Below, in pieces: positions 11,860 through 23,489 of a stretch of 64,000 bases of DNA. Source of the DNA: Panorpa germanica. Lineage: Eukaryota; Arthropoda; Insecta; Mecoptera; Panorpidae. The stretch is from the NCBI GenBank assembly GCA_963678705.1, contig OY783216.1, forward strand, positions 7,006,001-7,070,000. Reading direction: 5' to 3'. The translations under genes were made by a program, and so were the position numbers. Positions within the stretch are counted from its first letter, which is position 1. Every line of letters starts with the position of its first letter. Under the pieces are notes generated by a model. That model saw only the letters and a program-made list of their open reading frames with translations. It did not search any database and had not been told where the DNA came from.

Positions 11860-12533
11860 TTATAAAAGCTCAACGTTCACAATTCCATGGAATCTGTAAC
11901 TATATAATTATAAAACATGCTCCGAGATCGTTAAGTGTTTTTATTGTTTATTTTCCGCGCTCATTGCTCCGGATATCCGTTTGCTTTTTACAACAATTTT
12001 GAACTTCTGCGTCTCCGCTTCGTATCTCCATCCCCTTCAGCACCCCTACGGCGATTTTTGAACCGTGAACCGTCATGTGTGCTCCACACGCTGGCAACCG
12101 GCTTCACCAGAATGTTTCAGAAGTTTTCTTACTGCTTCTTATGGAATATTTGATATCGAGCACACCCTATCGTGGAGGTGTTTCTCTGTCATCCCTGTCC
12201 GTGCACCCTGCCCTCTCGTACACTCAGGGGTGGTATTTAGAATTTGTTTTCATGTTGTAAACATCGGCCTTGTTATTTATCTCAAGTCTAAAGCAGGATG
12301 GGCTTCTATAGTTCAAATTACGAGAGTTCGGCGTTGACTCATGCTAAAAAGAGTTTGTAAGAGCCGTATAAATCGATGATACGATGGTAAATTTTATCTT
12401 ATTCGTTCCTATACGACTTCCTACAACCATGAGTAATTTACACTATATTTTACATATATGTTTATTAGCAATTAGATGTTGCCTTCAATTTTACGCTATG
12501 TAGATCCTTTGCTTTTTCCTTAGTCATTACGCC
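11860..12533. other. Less AT-rich island with overlapping short frames
   Basis: The interval 11940-12350 is markedly less AT-rich than its neighbours and has three overlapping plus-strand frames of 61-90 codons (11935-12337) in different phases, the usual sign of a low-stop island and not a gene. The interval 12310-12370 ('atagttcaaattacgagagt' onward) matches the minus strand of about 40975-41045 and may be a transposon end. Confidence 0.4.
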
Positions 12534-12659
12534 AGGTAGAAAATGAACCTTGGAACCTTGCACTGCAAGATAATTTTTATATTTTATGAATAAACCTTAG
12601 AATTAAATTGTGGCAAGCTAACATGCCTGAAACTTGAATTGCAAGACAGTTTTCTACCT
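12534..12659 (+). mobile_element. Short MITE (AGGTA family), 126 bp
   Basis: It starts AGGTAGAAAATGAACC and ends with the inverted TTTTCTACCT, giving perfect 10-base inverted termini. Internally it has 'ttgcactgcaaga' and 'ttgaattgcaagaca' blocks shared with 34827-34899 and 48338-48403. No coding capacity, so it must have been moved by another element's transposase. Confidence 0.7.
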
Positions 12660-14374
12660 TTGTAGTTCCATAAAGATATATCACAAAATTATATTAAATT
12701 ACTACGATTAATTGTATATTTTATAATTTACAGATGTGGACAATTGCAGTAACCATTCACACCTAAGAGAAGCTTGTAGCAGTCAGGGTGAGTTGTTATA
12801 CTTTAAGTATTCATTTATCTAAGTTCATTCACTTAATTTATTTTACAATAGGCTTCTGTCCTATGTCTTAATTTCTATAAAAGTGTACTATATATTGATA
12901 AAGTGGGTTACTAGAATGTTCAATTAATTTTTAATAACTCCTTATATGTTAGGAGATATTAACAATTAAAAAAGTCATTATGTCTCTTTAGTTATTAAAG
13001 GGATTCAACGTTGTACAACAATCGAAATGCATGTGACCTCACAACCGTTATGTCGTTATATCTTTTATATAACAGAGCGTAAAAGAGATATATTCTTGAC
13101 AGAATTTTGACAGGTTTACAGGTCCTTACTGTTCATACATCTCTGCTATATGTATTTATATATCAAAATATCAAATATTATTTACAGCTATTTCAAGGAA
13201 CAATAAAATTTCGATATTATGTCTGCCGTAATAGGGTTAAATAAAATAAAAACTTATTATTCTTTGACTTGACCACAGCACTGACCTACTCAACAAATAA
13301 CTGACGTATAAAATGCATTTCACGTCATACAAATGGCCGACCATTTCTAGCGCTTAAACTACAATTCAAATTTTTAATTACTATATCTCTGTCAACATTT
13401 AGATATTTAATAAAATAGACACAAGCCTATTTTCGGATATGTTAACGATGAGAACAGTCACATGCCTACCCAGAAAATGACTCCTCACATTTCATCAAAT
13501 GCGATAGATACCTAACACAAATTCTGTAGTTTCTATTTCAACGAATATTAATTTAAGTGTTTATCATTACACAATGTACACGTATAAATATTACACAAAA
13601 ACCAATATTTCATAAAATAATCAAACAAACCGTTATAAATTAATTTAGTTGTCCGGTACTTCCCCTAAATTGCTGTAAAATGACTTCCGGTAAAATATTG
13701 AGCATGGTACACGACGCCCATAGCCATGTCTAAGTCCTTACATTCCTTAGCTCGTGAATTTCTTATACAGGTCCTGGTAATATAGCAACCGGTACCAGTT
13801 ATAGGATTTTCAGTGTCCTACATGACCGACCCAGACCCATACCCTTCTACAAGGCATCAGATCTCTGATGGAGCTTGGAAGGTTGCTTATTGTGTCTGTC
13901 TCCATCTCCACATCCCTTTTCCCCTCACACAACTTGCCTGTAAGTAACGCAGTCTTTTATTTATTGCTATAGGGATTAATTGGAGAGCATACGTACGTAA
14001 ATTAATTTATCTGTAGAATTTATTGTAAGATCTGATTAAGATAAGTGTCCACTGTTACGCACTGCTCGTGTTAATTGCATATTTGTTGGTGCTGCTAAAT
14101 CGTACAGATAATACAGGAAATCGTAGCTGTCGCTGCATGCGCCTTCCCTTTCGTTTTTGTTATCTTCCACGTTTTAATCATTAAAGACAATGTGTGACAA
14201 TATTAATTTGAATCGGTTCTGTAGGTGAGATCGTTGAGGCAGTGATATTTCAATGCTTAGTTGTGCTTTCTATTAGTTCACAGATCTGACAAACCGTATT
14301 AATGCTGGAATAGATCAAAATTTTATCAAATTAAGAAATCATTAGCTAAAAGTGTTTACTTGGGGTTAGTACAG
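12660..14374. other. Intergenic stretch, no gene seen
   Basis: The interval 13660-13950 is less AT-rich, but no coding frame longer than the reporting limit is present and no repeat boundaries were found. Confidence 0.5.
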
Positions 14375-15889
14375 GGTGCAGCACATAACTTCCTTTTTTA
14401 AAAAGCGCGCCATTCAGTCGGTTGATATCGTAGCGTAGCGCTAGTGATCTCGTTCGAAAGGCGGGACAATAAAGTTTTGTTTCCAGCAAGGGGAGGACAA
14501 ATTTGACATCTTTTTAAGATCAGAATGACATACAATATTTACCACCTCCAACATAACACCTGAATTCAAGAAATTAATTATATTTCAAAAGATATTATCT
14601 TTTATTCACTTAGAGAAGCGAATATGAAGGGGCTTTTCAACGGAAAAAAGATTCGTCTGATTGGCCTATATATATATCAATTATATGTTGTTCGCTGTAT
14701 TGTAAACAATAATTTGTTAAATAGTATTATAGCGTTGAATTTGTAAATGTAAGAAATGTAGCCATTGAAAAAACATTGAAATAAAGTGATTAACAGAGTA
14801 AGGAAAAAGAGGCGAGACAATAAAGTCATGACAAACGATAGAAGTCACCTTCCTGATTTGATCTTCAAAACTAACTAAAACAAAGCTTTATGTATGTCCC
14901 TACAATATAAAAAACAAATAAAAATTTTCTGATTCATACAACGGGTTTGTAGATGTACTATATAGGTGCCTCTATACTATACACTATACGAGTATATAAT
15001 GTAATCCCTCAGTGATCTATCAACACTATATAGACGTGACGTCATAACTATCCCTACTTTTTAAAAGCTGCTGATGTCCCTACTATGCTATGGATATGAT
15101 GAAAATGTAAAAGACCATATTGAAAATATACAAAAATATAATACAATGAAAAAATATTTCAAATTTCATATCATCTTTTCTTATTAGATTTTGATGCGAT
15201 TGTGCAATTCTTGAAAAGAGTATTGGGTATTGGGTATTGGGGATTGCAAATATATGACAAAATAAGAATACTGAATAAGCTGCAGGAAATGGTAAACTGA
15301 TACGTTTGCAAATAGAAGCTGTTATCACACAACAAAAACATCCAGAGATTTTGAGTGGAAAATCAGAATTATGATTGGAATCTCTTTATTATTAACTTTC
15401 TTATAGAAACTTTTTTATTATTTCTAAAGTCAAATTTGATTTCTGTTTCTGTAAGATTTAACTATCGCAGATTAAAGTTTGGAATTTGCTATTATACATT
15501 TTAAATAAAGTTTTATTTTATTACAATTTTTACAATGCATTAGTGAGTCATTTCTGAGACATTTAAATAGTTTTATGTTAAAGTGTACCCTCCATCTGAT
15601 TCAATACTCAGACATCTTATAAACGCAATCAAATAAAATTATAATGCTGTTAAATTTGTCGATTGTCACTGGAATGCATACAACTCTAATATTGTTTTCG
15701 TTTAATTGAAATAGATATGTATGTTTCACTGGACACATACCGCGTAAGTTGAGCTTATTATAAGCTTATTGTTAAATTTGTGTATCAACAATTGATCCAA
15801 GCGCACGAATATCGCAGTATAAATAAATCAAATGTAATCAAGTCAATTAAAAAATAATTTTCCGTTAAGAAAATCAAGAGCCACCCTGT
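14375..15889. other. Stretch between two opposed CAGGGTG ends
   Basis: TA-CAGGGTGCAGCACATAAC occurs at 14373 and the opposed CCACCCTG-TA at about 15882-15890. Both have TA outside, as Tc1/mariner-type ends would, but inward of CAGGGTG the two ends do not match, so they may belong to different elements. Inside are no recognisable transposase remnants. An 81-codon minus-strand frame at 15083-15328 has a hydrophobic N-terminus but no family signal. Confidence 0.3.
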
Positions 15890-17520
15890 ATTATAAACAG
15901 CTTTGTGTTTGTTAAAAAAGGAAATTAACTTACTGTATTTAGTTCTTTTTATAAAATAAATTCACATCCCTAGGGAAAATTCGCTGTTTATTCGCATTAA
16001 GTATAAATGAAAAAAATTCGAGAGTGAGGATGTTAGCACTTGGTATTATTCTTCCGTTTTTATAATTAATTTTAGTCGTAATAATTCGTAGAATGTCGAC
16101 TGTGGATTTTGTAAATGGCAACTCCATTTCTATGTAGTCAAGTTTTGTTGATTTTGTACATTAATATAGGTATCCTTATATTAATGGGCTTTCCACATAA
16201 CACAAAACGTAAACTATGTAATAGTTTACGTAATATTTTACGTTAGGAAACGTTACGTTATATTATTTACAAAAGATTTACATATTTAGTGTATAACATA
16301 TACAATCTTGCACAGGAATGTCATTTATGTTGAAAGATAACTTAGACTTAGACTACGTGTCCTCTAATTCGATCTCTATACTAATGCTATATTTTCTGGG
16401 CGCGTTGACAGCTATCTGTTCTGATAAGTGTACGCCTACCATAACATCTATATCAAACCCAATGTAGGTACATTAAAACTTTAAACAAAGCAAGAAATAA
16501 TTTAAAACAAATAATACCCTTAATGACAATGTCTCGTCTCGATTGAAACAAAACTTTAAAAATAGCATTAAAATTAAAATAAAGTTCTCAAGATTTTATC
16601 TTTTAATAATTGTCAAGATATGAATATAAATGATGCTTCTTCTATTCCTTTTGTAATATTATCGAGTATTTTTCTTCATTTTCTTGAGTTTTTCTTTTAT
16701 TCTAGTGTAATATTTCTTTACATTTAGAGCCGTTGGCTCACAGAGCTTAGATCTGTCTGAGAAGTATTCTTATATGACACTGCAATAAAGTGAAAATCCT
16801 TTTGGGAGAACTTGAAGATGTCAACTGTAATAGAGCAATCAAGGAAGATACAAAACTTTCTTGTGTTTTCAAATGAAATGACTGCATTCATCCATGTAGC
16901 TTCTTTTTAACTTATAAAGGAGATACCCGTTCCCACACCCGTCGGTTTGTATATTCTTGGAGACTCTTGGATATAAATATCGGAAAATTATATTACATTA
17001 AATTGTGATTTGCAAAAAGTATGGAATTGTAAAAATATGTATGTATAAAGATAAAAAATGTATTATGTTTTATACAAATGAATATATACCAGTAGCGGAG
17101 TAGTGTTTGGAACACAATTTTGAAAATTTGGGGGCACTTAAATAAACATTGTAGTAGGCTTTATTACAGGTAAGTCTAAACTACATATATTCAAGCTCAG
17201 AAACATAATTTAATAAAGTAGAGACGGGTTAAAATAATAACTTAATGCAAAAACAAGGCATTTAATATTTGTCCCCATTTATAAATGTACGCAACTATAT
17301 TCACGATATATCGTTCGTTCTCTTTAAGTTCTAATAATCAAATATTTTGCCTCGGTCATGTTGCCGATGCATATAACACAAGTAACGTCTATCCTACCTC
17401 ATTCCAGACTGTACTTTGCAGATTTCCGTAAGAGATTGTAGCCTTAGATCCTTTCTTTTCGAAGAAATACAGTTTCGATATTGTTCAGTATTGCGTTGGT
17501 CGAAGCAAAACATATGTTAC
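15890..17520. other. AT-rich stretch with a small hairpin at 16208-16230
   Basis: At 16208-16230 CGTAAACTA and TAGTTTACG form a perfect 9-bp stem with a 5-base loop, next to several 'ttacgt' words of the AT-1 type. No gene or clear repeat was otherwise seen. Confidence 0.45.
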
Positions 17521-17869
17521 GTTTTTTTTTTATTTACAAGAATATTACAACTAAGCGTGACTTATCTAGTAATTTATATATAAAAAAGTTAAATATAATT
17601 GTTCAGTTCTAGTCCACTGACTAGTTCCAAAATTTTAAAAACGTGTGTGGTTTGTAGTAGCAGAATCACAAGGTCAAGTCTTCTGGCTTGGTCCTCTTCA
17701 ATCTGCGCAGATTCTCTCTGTTATTAAGCAGCTGCAGAATTTCTTCATTCTGGTGGTTCTGCAGTCGCAGTAGATGTTTGCTTGCTGCCTTCCTGACATC
17801 TTCGTCTACGGTGGGCATCTTTAGATCACGGTGTAAATTGTCATTCCGTATGTACCAGGGCGCATTTAC
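17521..17869 (-). pseudogene. Jockey-type non-LTR retrotransposon, RT C-terminus
   Basis: Minus-strand codons from 17869 to the stop at 17668-17666 are open for about 67 residues. They begin 'VNAPWYIRNDNLHRDLKMP', a well-known signature of Jockey-clade reverse transcriptases just after the RT/thumb region, and continue 'TVDEDVRKAASKHLLRLQ' to a Lys/Arg-rich end. There is no Met, because the copy is truncated 5'. About 140 bases of 3' untranslated sequence lead to an A-rich tail, seen as T's at 17522-17531. The frame is not broken within the fragment. The 78-codon plus-strand frame over it is a shadow. Confidence 0.85.
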
Positions 17870-18302
17870 GTATGTATGTTACGTATTTGATATAGTTTTT
17901 AATTTAAATGTTTTTTCATTGTAAGTGTCCTCAAATTTTATTGAATTGAACATTGAATATTGATTATTGAACACTGTTTACATAATATTGAATTATTCAA
18001 ATATTTTATGGTTATATTGAACCTTCTCCGTCTAAGAGAAAAGAATTTTTGTTATATTGTTATCCGCTTCAATTGTACTTGGTTTAAAAGTTAAATTATT
18101 TTGTTAGTTTTTAAGTTAGTTTTAAATTAAGAGTTGTAATTATAAGTGCATACGTTATAAAGGTTTTTAAATATATTGCATTAAGCTTACATCCGTTATT
18201 TTCTTCACAAATAAAGATTTATAAAATAAAAAATATATAATTAAATTAAATAAAAAATAAAATAATAAATTCGCGCTCGATTAAGTTCTTACGCGACGTC
18301 CC
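17870..18302. other. AT-rich stretch, no gene seen
   Basis: Strongly AT-rich with runs of A and T; no repeat boundaries or coding signal. Confidence 0.5.
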
Positions 18303-18329
18303 TTATAGAAAACCATAGGTTTTCTATAA
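18303..18329. repeat. Perfect 12-bp inverted repeat (hairpin)
   Basis: TTATAGAAAACC and GGTTTTCTATAA are separated by ATA only. There is no T-tract or gene context to suggest a terminator, and it may be a relic of a foldback element. Confidence 0.8.
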
Positions 18330-19221
18330 AACTTAACAGATATGTTTAATTTTTGTTTTCTATTTAATTTAGTATATTAACTTGGAATATAAACTTAGAA
18401 TAAGAATTTAGAATAACAAAAATATGTTTGGATGTTTGTAATAATGTAGGTTATTTATCTTAGCTTAACTTATGAGTGTACATTTATTTTTATTTGATTA
18501 TTATATATTATTAATTAATTTATAGTCTTGAAGAAAGTTTAGTATTTAGATTTAGAATTGATGTTGTCTTTTTTTTATACTTTCCGATTTACTTGATGAT
18601 TATGTAATCAATTGTTTTCAAAAGATATTTAACCATTGATAGTAATAGTAGTTTTATATGCAATTCGTCAATAAACGACAAAATAGATACAAAGCAAAAT
18701 AAAAGCTTAAAATATCTAGAAATATATTCTAGTACATTTTCCTAGATTTCTTTTTTAACTAAAAAACCAAAATTTTAAATTCTGCGTCATTTCCGTTTTC
18801 GAGTTCACATCAGTTTAGTGGAAACACCAGGGGTTATGCGGGGTTAGAGAGGGGTCAGGGGGTCAGGATTTTTCTCGGGCGAGCCAAAGGCAATGGCAAC
18901 GGCAATGGCGCGGCACTGTACCCCGCGGTGCAGAAACTAGGTGTTCATAAATGTCATTACTTTTCGTGCATTTGACACGTTGACGGTATTTGTGAGGCAA
19001 GAAAGTTTTTCTTGATATTTTTATTGTTATTATGTATACGTGTATATTCACTAAAAAATATAAAACTTGCGTCAGTAAGTTCAGCCACCTGTCATTTGCA
19101 GGCATGTGCTGTTTTAAAAAGTTTACTAGTGGTGAGCGGGAAGCAGCGAAGTATTCTAACTTCTTATTCGCGTAATATTGTACACTACGCGTAAAGACAT
19201 ACCTTTCTGTTAGAATAATTG
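18330..19221. other. Intergenic stretch, no gene seen
   Basis: A less AT-rich patch at 18820-18930 contains G-runs and overlapping 60-80 codon frames on opposite strands (18863-19194) without domain signal. Confidence 0.45.
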
Positions 19222-19557
19222 TTTATTATTTATTAATTTATTTATTTACCTTTACCAGCTTACATTTTTTATACATATTTAACATTTTATAATTCTATTT
19301 TACAAATTTCAAAATATTTAAACAATTCAATAATTAATTTTGAATCACTTAACAAACATTTAGTATTAACAGGAAAAGTTTTAATCACATCTAATATTTC
19401 ATTATTGACTTTTGATCTTTCTGAACTATAATTTATGCATTCAAATATAATATGATCCAAAGTTCCTTCTTCACCACATTGACATCTATCGTCGGATTTA
19501 ATATTAATTTTGTACAGATTGATTCTGATTATAGTTGATATAATTTTGCGGGTATAA
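19222..19557 (-). pseudogene. LINE-C non-LTR retrotransposon 3' fragment
   Basis: The minus strand matches the C-terminal tail preserved at 43992-44384: the DDRCQCGEEGTLDHIIFEC zinc-finger-like block is at about 19435-19505, followed by the 3' tail and an A-rich end (T-rich on plus at 19222-19245). A deletion of roughly 27-30 bases relative to the 44-kb copy removes the segment between 'gtacag' and 'gattctgattatag'. Homology to the 44-kb copy stops just after 'gatataattttg', essentially where the 63-kb copy also stops. Confidence 0.8.
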
Positions 19558-20354
19558 TTTTATAAAATGATAAATGTCCGCGGAATCGGTAAAAAGGCAT
19601 CCTACTGCGACTCTGACCAAGTTAAATACTAATACATTTTGTGAAGGATGTAATAAATTAAAAAAAAAAATCATTTTGGTTTGAAATAGACTACAAAAAT
19701 GTACTACATAATTTTATACATGATTTTTAAATCTAATTTGCAATATTAGTGATATAGTAGAGCTTCAAAAGTATTGTTTCCTGTATTACTGATTACAGTC
19801 GGGATAACTATTCGTTACGATTACTTTCAATCCACCCTATAGTCGGCTAGAAACAGTTAAAGATTTGTCACTCAAAGCACGTTTTTTTACATTTTGTTTT
19901 GTGTAGTCCCTTTTTTTCGTCTTTAAACCTAATTGTATAAATTGTTACCTCTCTAAAGTATAATATATTATTGTATTCAAAGATACAGCTTGCAATTCTA
20001 AAAGAGATGTGCACTATTGAGAACCTATAAGACTTGATTTTTATTTATTTCTATACAAAATACTTTTTATAGTTGTAAATTACAATAGAAACTATTTTTA
20101 TAATTGAATTTTATAGAACTACATTAGTTTTGTTGAAATTTTTAGCTGTATGTCAAAGGAAATACAAAGTTTATATTCTTAGAATATTTCTTCTTGAAAG
20201 TAAGTGAACACGAAGTGATATACTAAAGATACGATTGTCTTAAGATAGTTTGGGTAATCAGGGGTCTGCTCTAAGACCTTCTATTGGTACACGAAATAAT
20301 AATATTTAAAAGTCGGTAATGTGATCCAATGTGAGGAAGAATGGACAAAGAATT
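19558..20354. other. AT-rich stretch, no gene seen
   Basis: No coding frame, repeat boundary or inverted terminus was identified between the LINE-C and mariner relics. Confidence 0.5.
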
Positions 20355-20560
20355 GAAGAATTTATTTGTCCCCTAAGATCAAATCTACATTAAAGGAACA
20401 AGATTTCAGTCCGTAGAAGCTGTGAAAGAAAATCGGCACGTGCTATGAACGAGAACGAACCGTAGAAGGCTACCAGACCTGTTTTGAACAACGAAAAAAT
20501 CTCATGGAGCGGTGAAGAGATAGACGAGGTGTGTATTTTGAAGGTGACAGTGAAGTTATA
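20355..20560 (+). pseudogene. mariner transposase C-terminal relic
   Basis: Nucleotide order follows the better preserved mariner end at 22925-23100: 'aaatctacattaaaggaaca' then 'agatttcagtccgtagaagc', 'ttttgaacaacg', 'catggagcgg' and 'ttttgaaggtgac'. Translated, the segment corresponds to the 'FPK(I/V)K..LKGTRF' to 'CFEQ' end of mariner-family transposases, but with stops and frameshifts. The upstream catalytic part is absent. Confidence 0.75.
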
Positions 20561-20787
20561 CAGCATCAGTCTCGTTGTTTTATATCCACAACTTGTATAA
20601 TTGAGTTTCGGCTATTTTTTCAATGTCTAGTCCATGTGTAAAAATACCACCACATTGTCTTGGGTGTATCAAAGGGAGCTAATATCTTTTTCACGTTATT
20701 TCTATTTTTGGAGACATTAACTAGAATTTAATACCGTTGGATTTCTTTCATTAGAACCAGCAGACCTAAGGGTAGAATCCATTACGT

Positions 20788-20897
20788 CACTATTAATACC
20801 ACAATAGATAATCTTAGGTAATTGTTCTTCCAGTTAAAAATAGGTGTATTTAACCAAGGAGATACCTTTCGTCTCAAACAACGGAATAACCAGAGGC
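20788..20897 (+). repeat. Diverged duplicated segment, copy 1
   Basis: 'cactattaataccaca', 'taattgttcttcc', 'gttaaaaatag' and 'gagatacctttcgtct' recur in the same order at about 21702-21810. Similarity looks moderate. It may be an old local duplication or two copies of an unknown repeat. Confidence 0.45.
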
Positions 20898-21701
20898 ATA
20901 AAGGGCGTTTTACACGTTAAGATGTGCTTATCGTATGCGTAAACACGAAAATTTGATCTCTTCTTTTTTTGAAAAGATGAAGCGATTTTTGTCGGGAAAG
21001 TTAGGTATAGAAATCATAACAGTATAGAAGTATTTTTGTTTACCATCAGATCTTACTGATATTGGAACGAAGTTAAGAGCCACGCGTTGGTGATCTTGCT
21101 TTGACGTAACTTAACTGATTGTAAATCAGTTTGAACTCAAAACAAACACTGACTTTAATATAAATATCTTTAATATACAAGTTATCTATATATACAATCT
21201 TAATTTGAATTCATTTTATTTCACTATGAAATGTTTAAAGGCAGTTGGATAGATAATGAAATGATTTTTGAATGAGTATTTGATTAGGATTGAATTGATT
21301 ATCGTGGTGCGATGTCTTCGCAGTGCAGAGAAGAATGACCGATATTATACTATCTAAAACGTTAAGAACAGAGTGTCTTAAAATGGGGGTAAAAGGAATC
21401 CTTCCCGATACGTACATCTATAATTTCTAATAGGAAATATCAAAATGAATGTTTTGGATCACAGATGGTGCTAGTGTTGGTTTTCGTCCAGATAGTATAA
21501 GTAATAAATTATCTGATGTGTAAATAAATTTGCCGATAGATCTGATTGATCACCTTTAGCTCTCCTGAAAGTCTGCGTAAGTGTACATGCATTTGTCATG
21601 TCATGAGGATAATAAAATTGATCTGATCGTGTGAAAGACCCTTTATGATTGTGGCTTAAAAGCTTCTTCCCACGCGGTTTGAGCTTTAACCAATCATCAG
21701 A
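20898..21701. other. Intergenic stretch, no gene seen
   Basis: Two minus-strand frames of 60 and 78 codons (21235-21417, 21471-21707) show no domain or composition typical of a conserved protein. Confidence 0.45.
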
Positions 21702-21810
21702 CAGCACTATTAATACTACATAGAAAACTCAGCTAATTGTTCATTAGGTTAAAAATATGTAATCAACGGGATGCTTTTAGCCTGAAGCAGAGGATCCCAA
21801 CGCGACTACA
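21702..21810 (+). repeat. Diverged duplicated segment, copy 2
   Basis: Partner of 20788-20897: 'cactattaatactaca', 'taattgttcatta' and 'gttaaaaatatg' in the same order. Confidence 0.45.
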
Positions 21811-22484
21811 GCTTGAAATAATCTTTGATTTAGGTATTAATATATATTTTTAGACGTTATTCGTTGTATTCCAGATACAACTGTTAAAACAGACAGGCGT
21901 AGTTCTCCTAATCCATATTCCAAGTCATAAGCAACACCAGCACCAGCACCAGCAAAGATCTTCGTCTAACTTTCATCATGGAACGTGAGATGAATTTAAT
22001 GGACGGCATTTAACGTGATCCACTAGTAATGTTTTGGGTCGTGCTAAATTACAATTGTTAAGTCATCAAATTAAATTAATATGCGTCAAGCATTCAGTCG
22101 GTGAGCAATGGACAGAATGGTATGCTAATGTAAACCCTAAATAACCAACTTTGATTATCGTTATGTTCAGCTTAGGTTATAAAGTGACTTGAAACTGATG
22201 GATGATCATCATTCTTGGGATATATTCCATTTGTCGGGATGTGATGCGGACAGTTTGTCCCCTTAAGATGTTATTACTTTAGGGGTTTCATGGAATAACC
22301 ACATAACATCTATACCTAATGTTCTTGTAATTATTGTAAAATTTGGTAGCTATATATATATATAGATCACCGTTTATCGTGAAGCCTTCTCTTTCGAATG
22401 CAGTACCTCTCGCTTCTGTAAACAAATCAGTATAACCGTAGCTTTCGTTCGCATTAGAGTTGTTTTTTTTGTTTCACCAGAAAA
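21811..22484. other. Intergenic stretch leading into the mariner relic
   Basis: It holds a short CAGCAC tandem (about 21935-21953) and the presumed 5' untranslated part of the mariner relic from about 22440 ('gttttttttgtttcaccag'). Confidence 0.45.
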
Positions 22485-23057
22485 ATGTTAAGTGTAACAA
22501 TAGAACAACAGATTGTTATGAAATTTCACATGAAACTTAAAAAAACTGAAACTGAAACTTATAATTCATAGAAAGAAGTGTGTGTAAATGAATATTCATC
22601 GCGTGCACGTGTTTTTGAGTGGTTTAAACGTTTTAAAGATGGACTAGAATCTTAAACATGATAATTCACGCCCTTCCACTTCAAAAACGTATGAAAATAT
22701 CGTAAAAATTGGTAATCTGATTCGATTTGATCGTCGGTTGAGTATTCGTGCGATTGCTGAAACTATAAGAATAACAATTACATAACATAACAATTTTTCA
22801 TGTGCTAAAAAGTGTGTGCCAAAATGGTGCCTAAAATTATCACATTTAAGCAACAAGAAGCTCTCAAAAATGTTTGTACTGACACTTTGAATGCTATTCA
22901 AAATGTCTCAAACTGTGTGCGACTTCTATTGTTTCCTAAGGTGAAATATACATTAAAAGGAACAAGATTTGAGACCATTGAAACTGTGAAAAAGAAAGCG
23001 GCACGCGTCCTAAAAGAACTGACAGAAGAAGACTTTCAGCACTGTTTCGAACAATGA
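22485..23057 (+). pseudogene. Internally deleted mariner transposase
   Basis: The N-terminal part (22485-22800) reads with stops as a mariner helix-turn-helix region: KFHMKLKKTETETY, then SSRARVFEWFKRFKDG, SRPSTSKTYENI and LIRFDRRLSIRAIAET. From 22812 'VCAKMVPK' and 'CTDTLNAIQN' follow, which normally lie before the catalytic domain. The sequence then jumps to the C-terminal end, 'FPKVKYTLKGTRFE' to 'TEEDFQHCFEQ', with the stop at 23055-23057. The whole DD34D catalytic core is therefore deleted, and the 81-codon frame at 22812-23057 is a chimera created by the deletion. It cannot encode an active enzyme. The insect mariner assignment rests on these motifs. Confidence 0.92.
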
Positions 23058-23139
23058 AAGATTCACATGGAGCGTTGTACGGATAGGGGTATATATTGAA
23101 GGTGATATTATATATAAATATATAATATATCTATATATG
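23058..23139. other. Mariner 3' end and AT-rich junction
   Basis: Mariner-like sequence continues to about 23108 ('attgaaggtgat'). About 30 bases of TA-rich sequence then precede a LINE-A fragment, so the mariner's right terminus is missing. Confidence 0.5.
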
Positions 23140-23489
23140 GAAAACAGTAATGAGCGAGAAGAATATTGTGCAGTTATTAAAAAGAGGCAGTGAAGGGAAG
23201 AGGTGGATGGCGGAAATAGAGAAAAGAAAAGAGAAGTAACGCCGGAGCAGAAGTGATTTTAATCTAAAGTGACAAAGAGACAAAGATAACAAGAGGTGAG
23301 GAAACGGTGAGAATGAAGGAGGACTAGGTAAAATGAAGGGAGAGGGTCAAGAGAAGAAGATGCAGAAAAGCGTTTTTGGAAATGGAAAGGTCTAGAATAG
23401 TTTTAAGTTTAATTTCAAGTTAAAGTTCTATGAAATTTATTAAGAATATAGATTGTAAAGCCGAAAAGCAAACAATTAATATAATAAAT
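23140..23489 (+). pseudogene. LINE-A 3' fragment
   Basis: It begins inside the C-terminal region ('gagcgagaagaatattgtgc', giving SEKNI.QLL), continues 'GSEGKRWMAEIEK' and ends in a 3' untranslated sequence with 'gattgtaaagccgaaaagc' and an AATATAATAAATGA tail. The same end is present in the 8314-8925 copy. It is severely 5'-truncated and lies directly after the mariner relic. Confidence 0.8.

Noticed and set aside
11935..12337. Three overlapping plus-strand frames in a less AT-rich island
   Set aside because: Different phases, no domain and no splice or repeat support. Probably a low-stop patch.
14375..15889. A 1.5-kb transposon bounded by CAGGGTG ends
   Set aside because: Only seven bases match between the two ends and no coding relic lies between. 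Kept as a low-confidence interval only.
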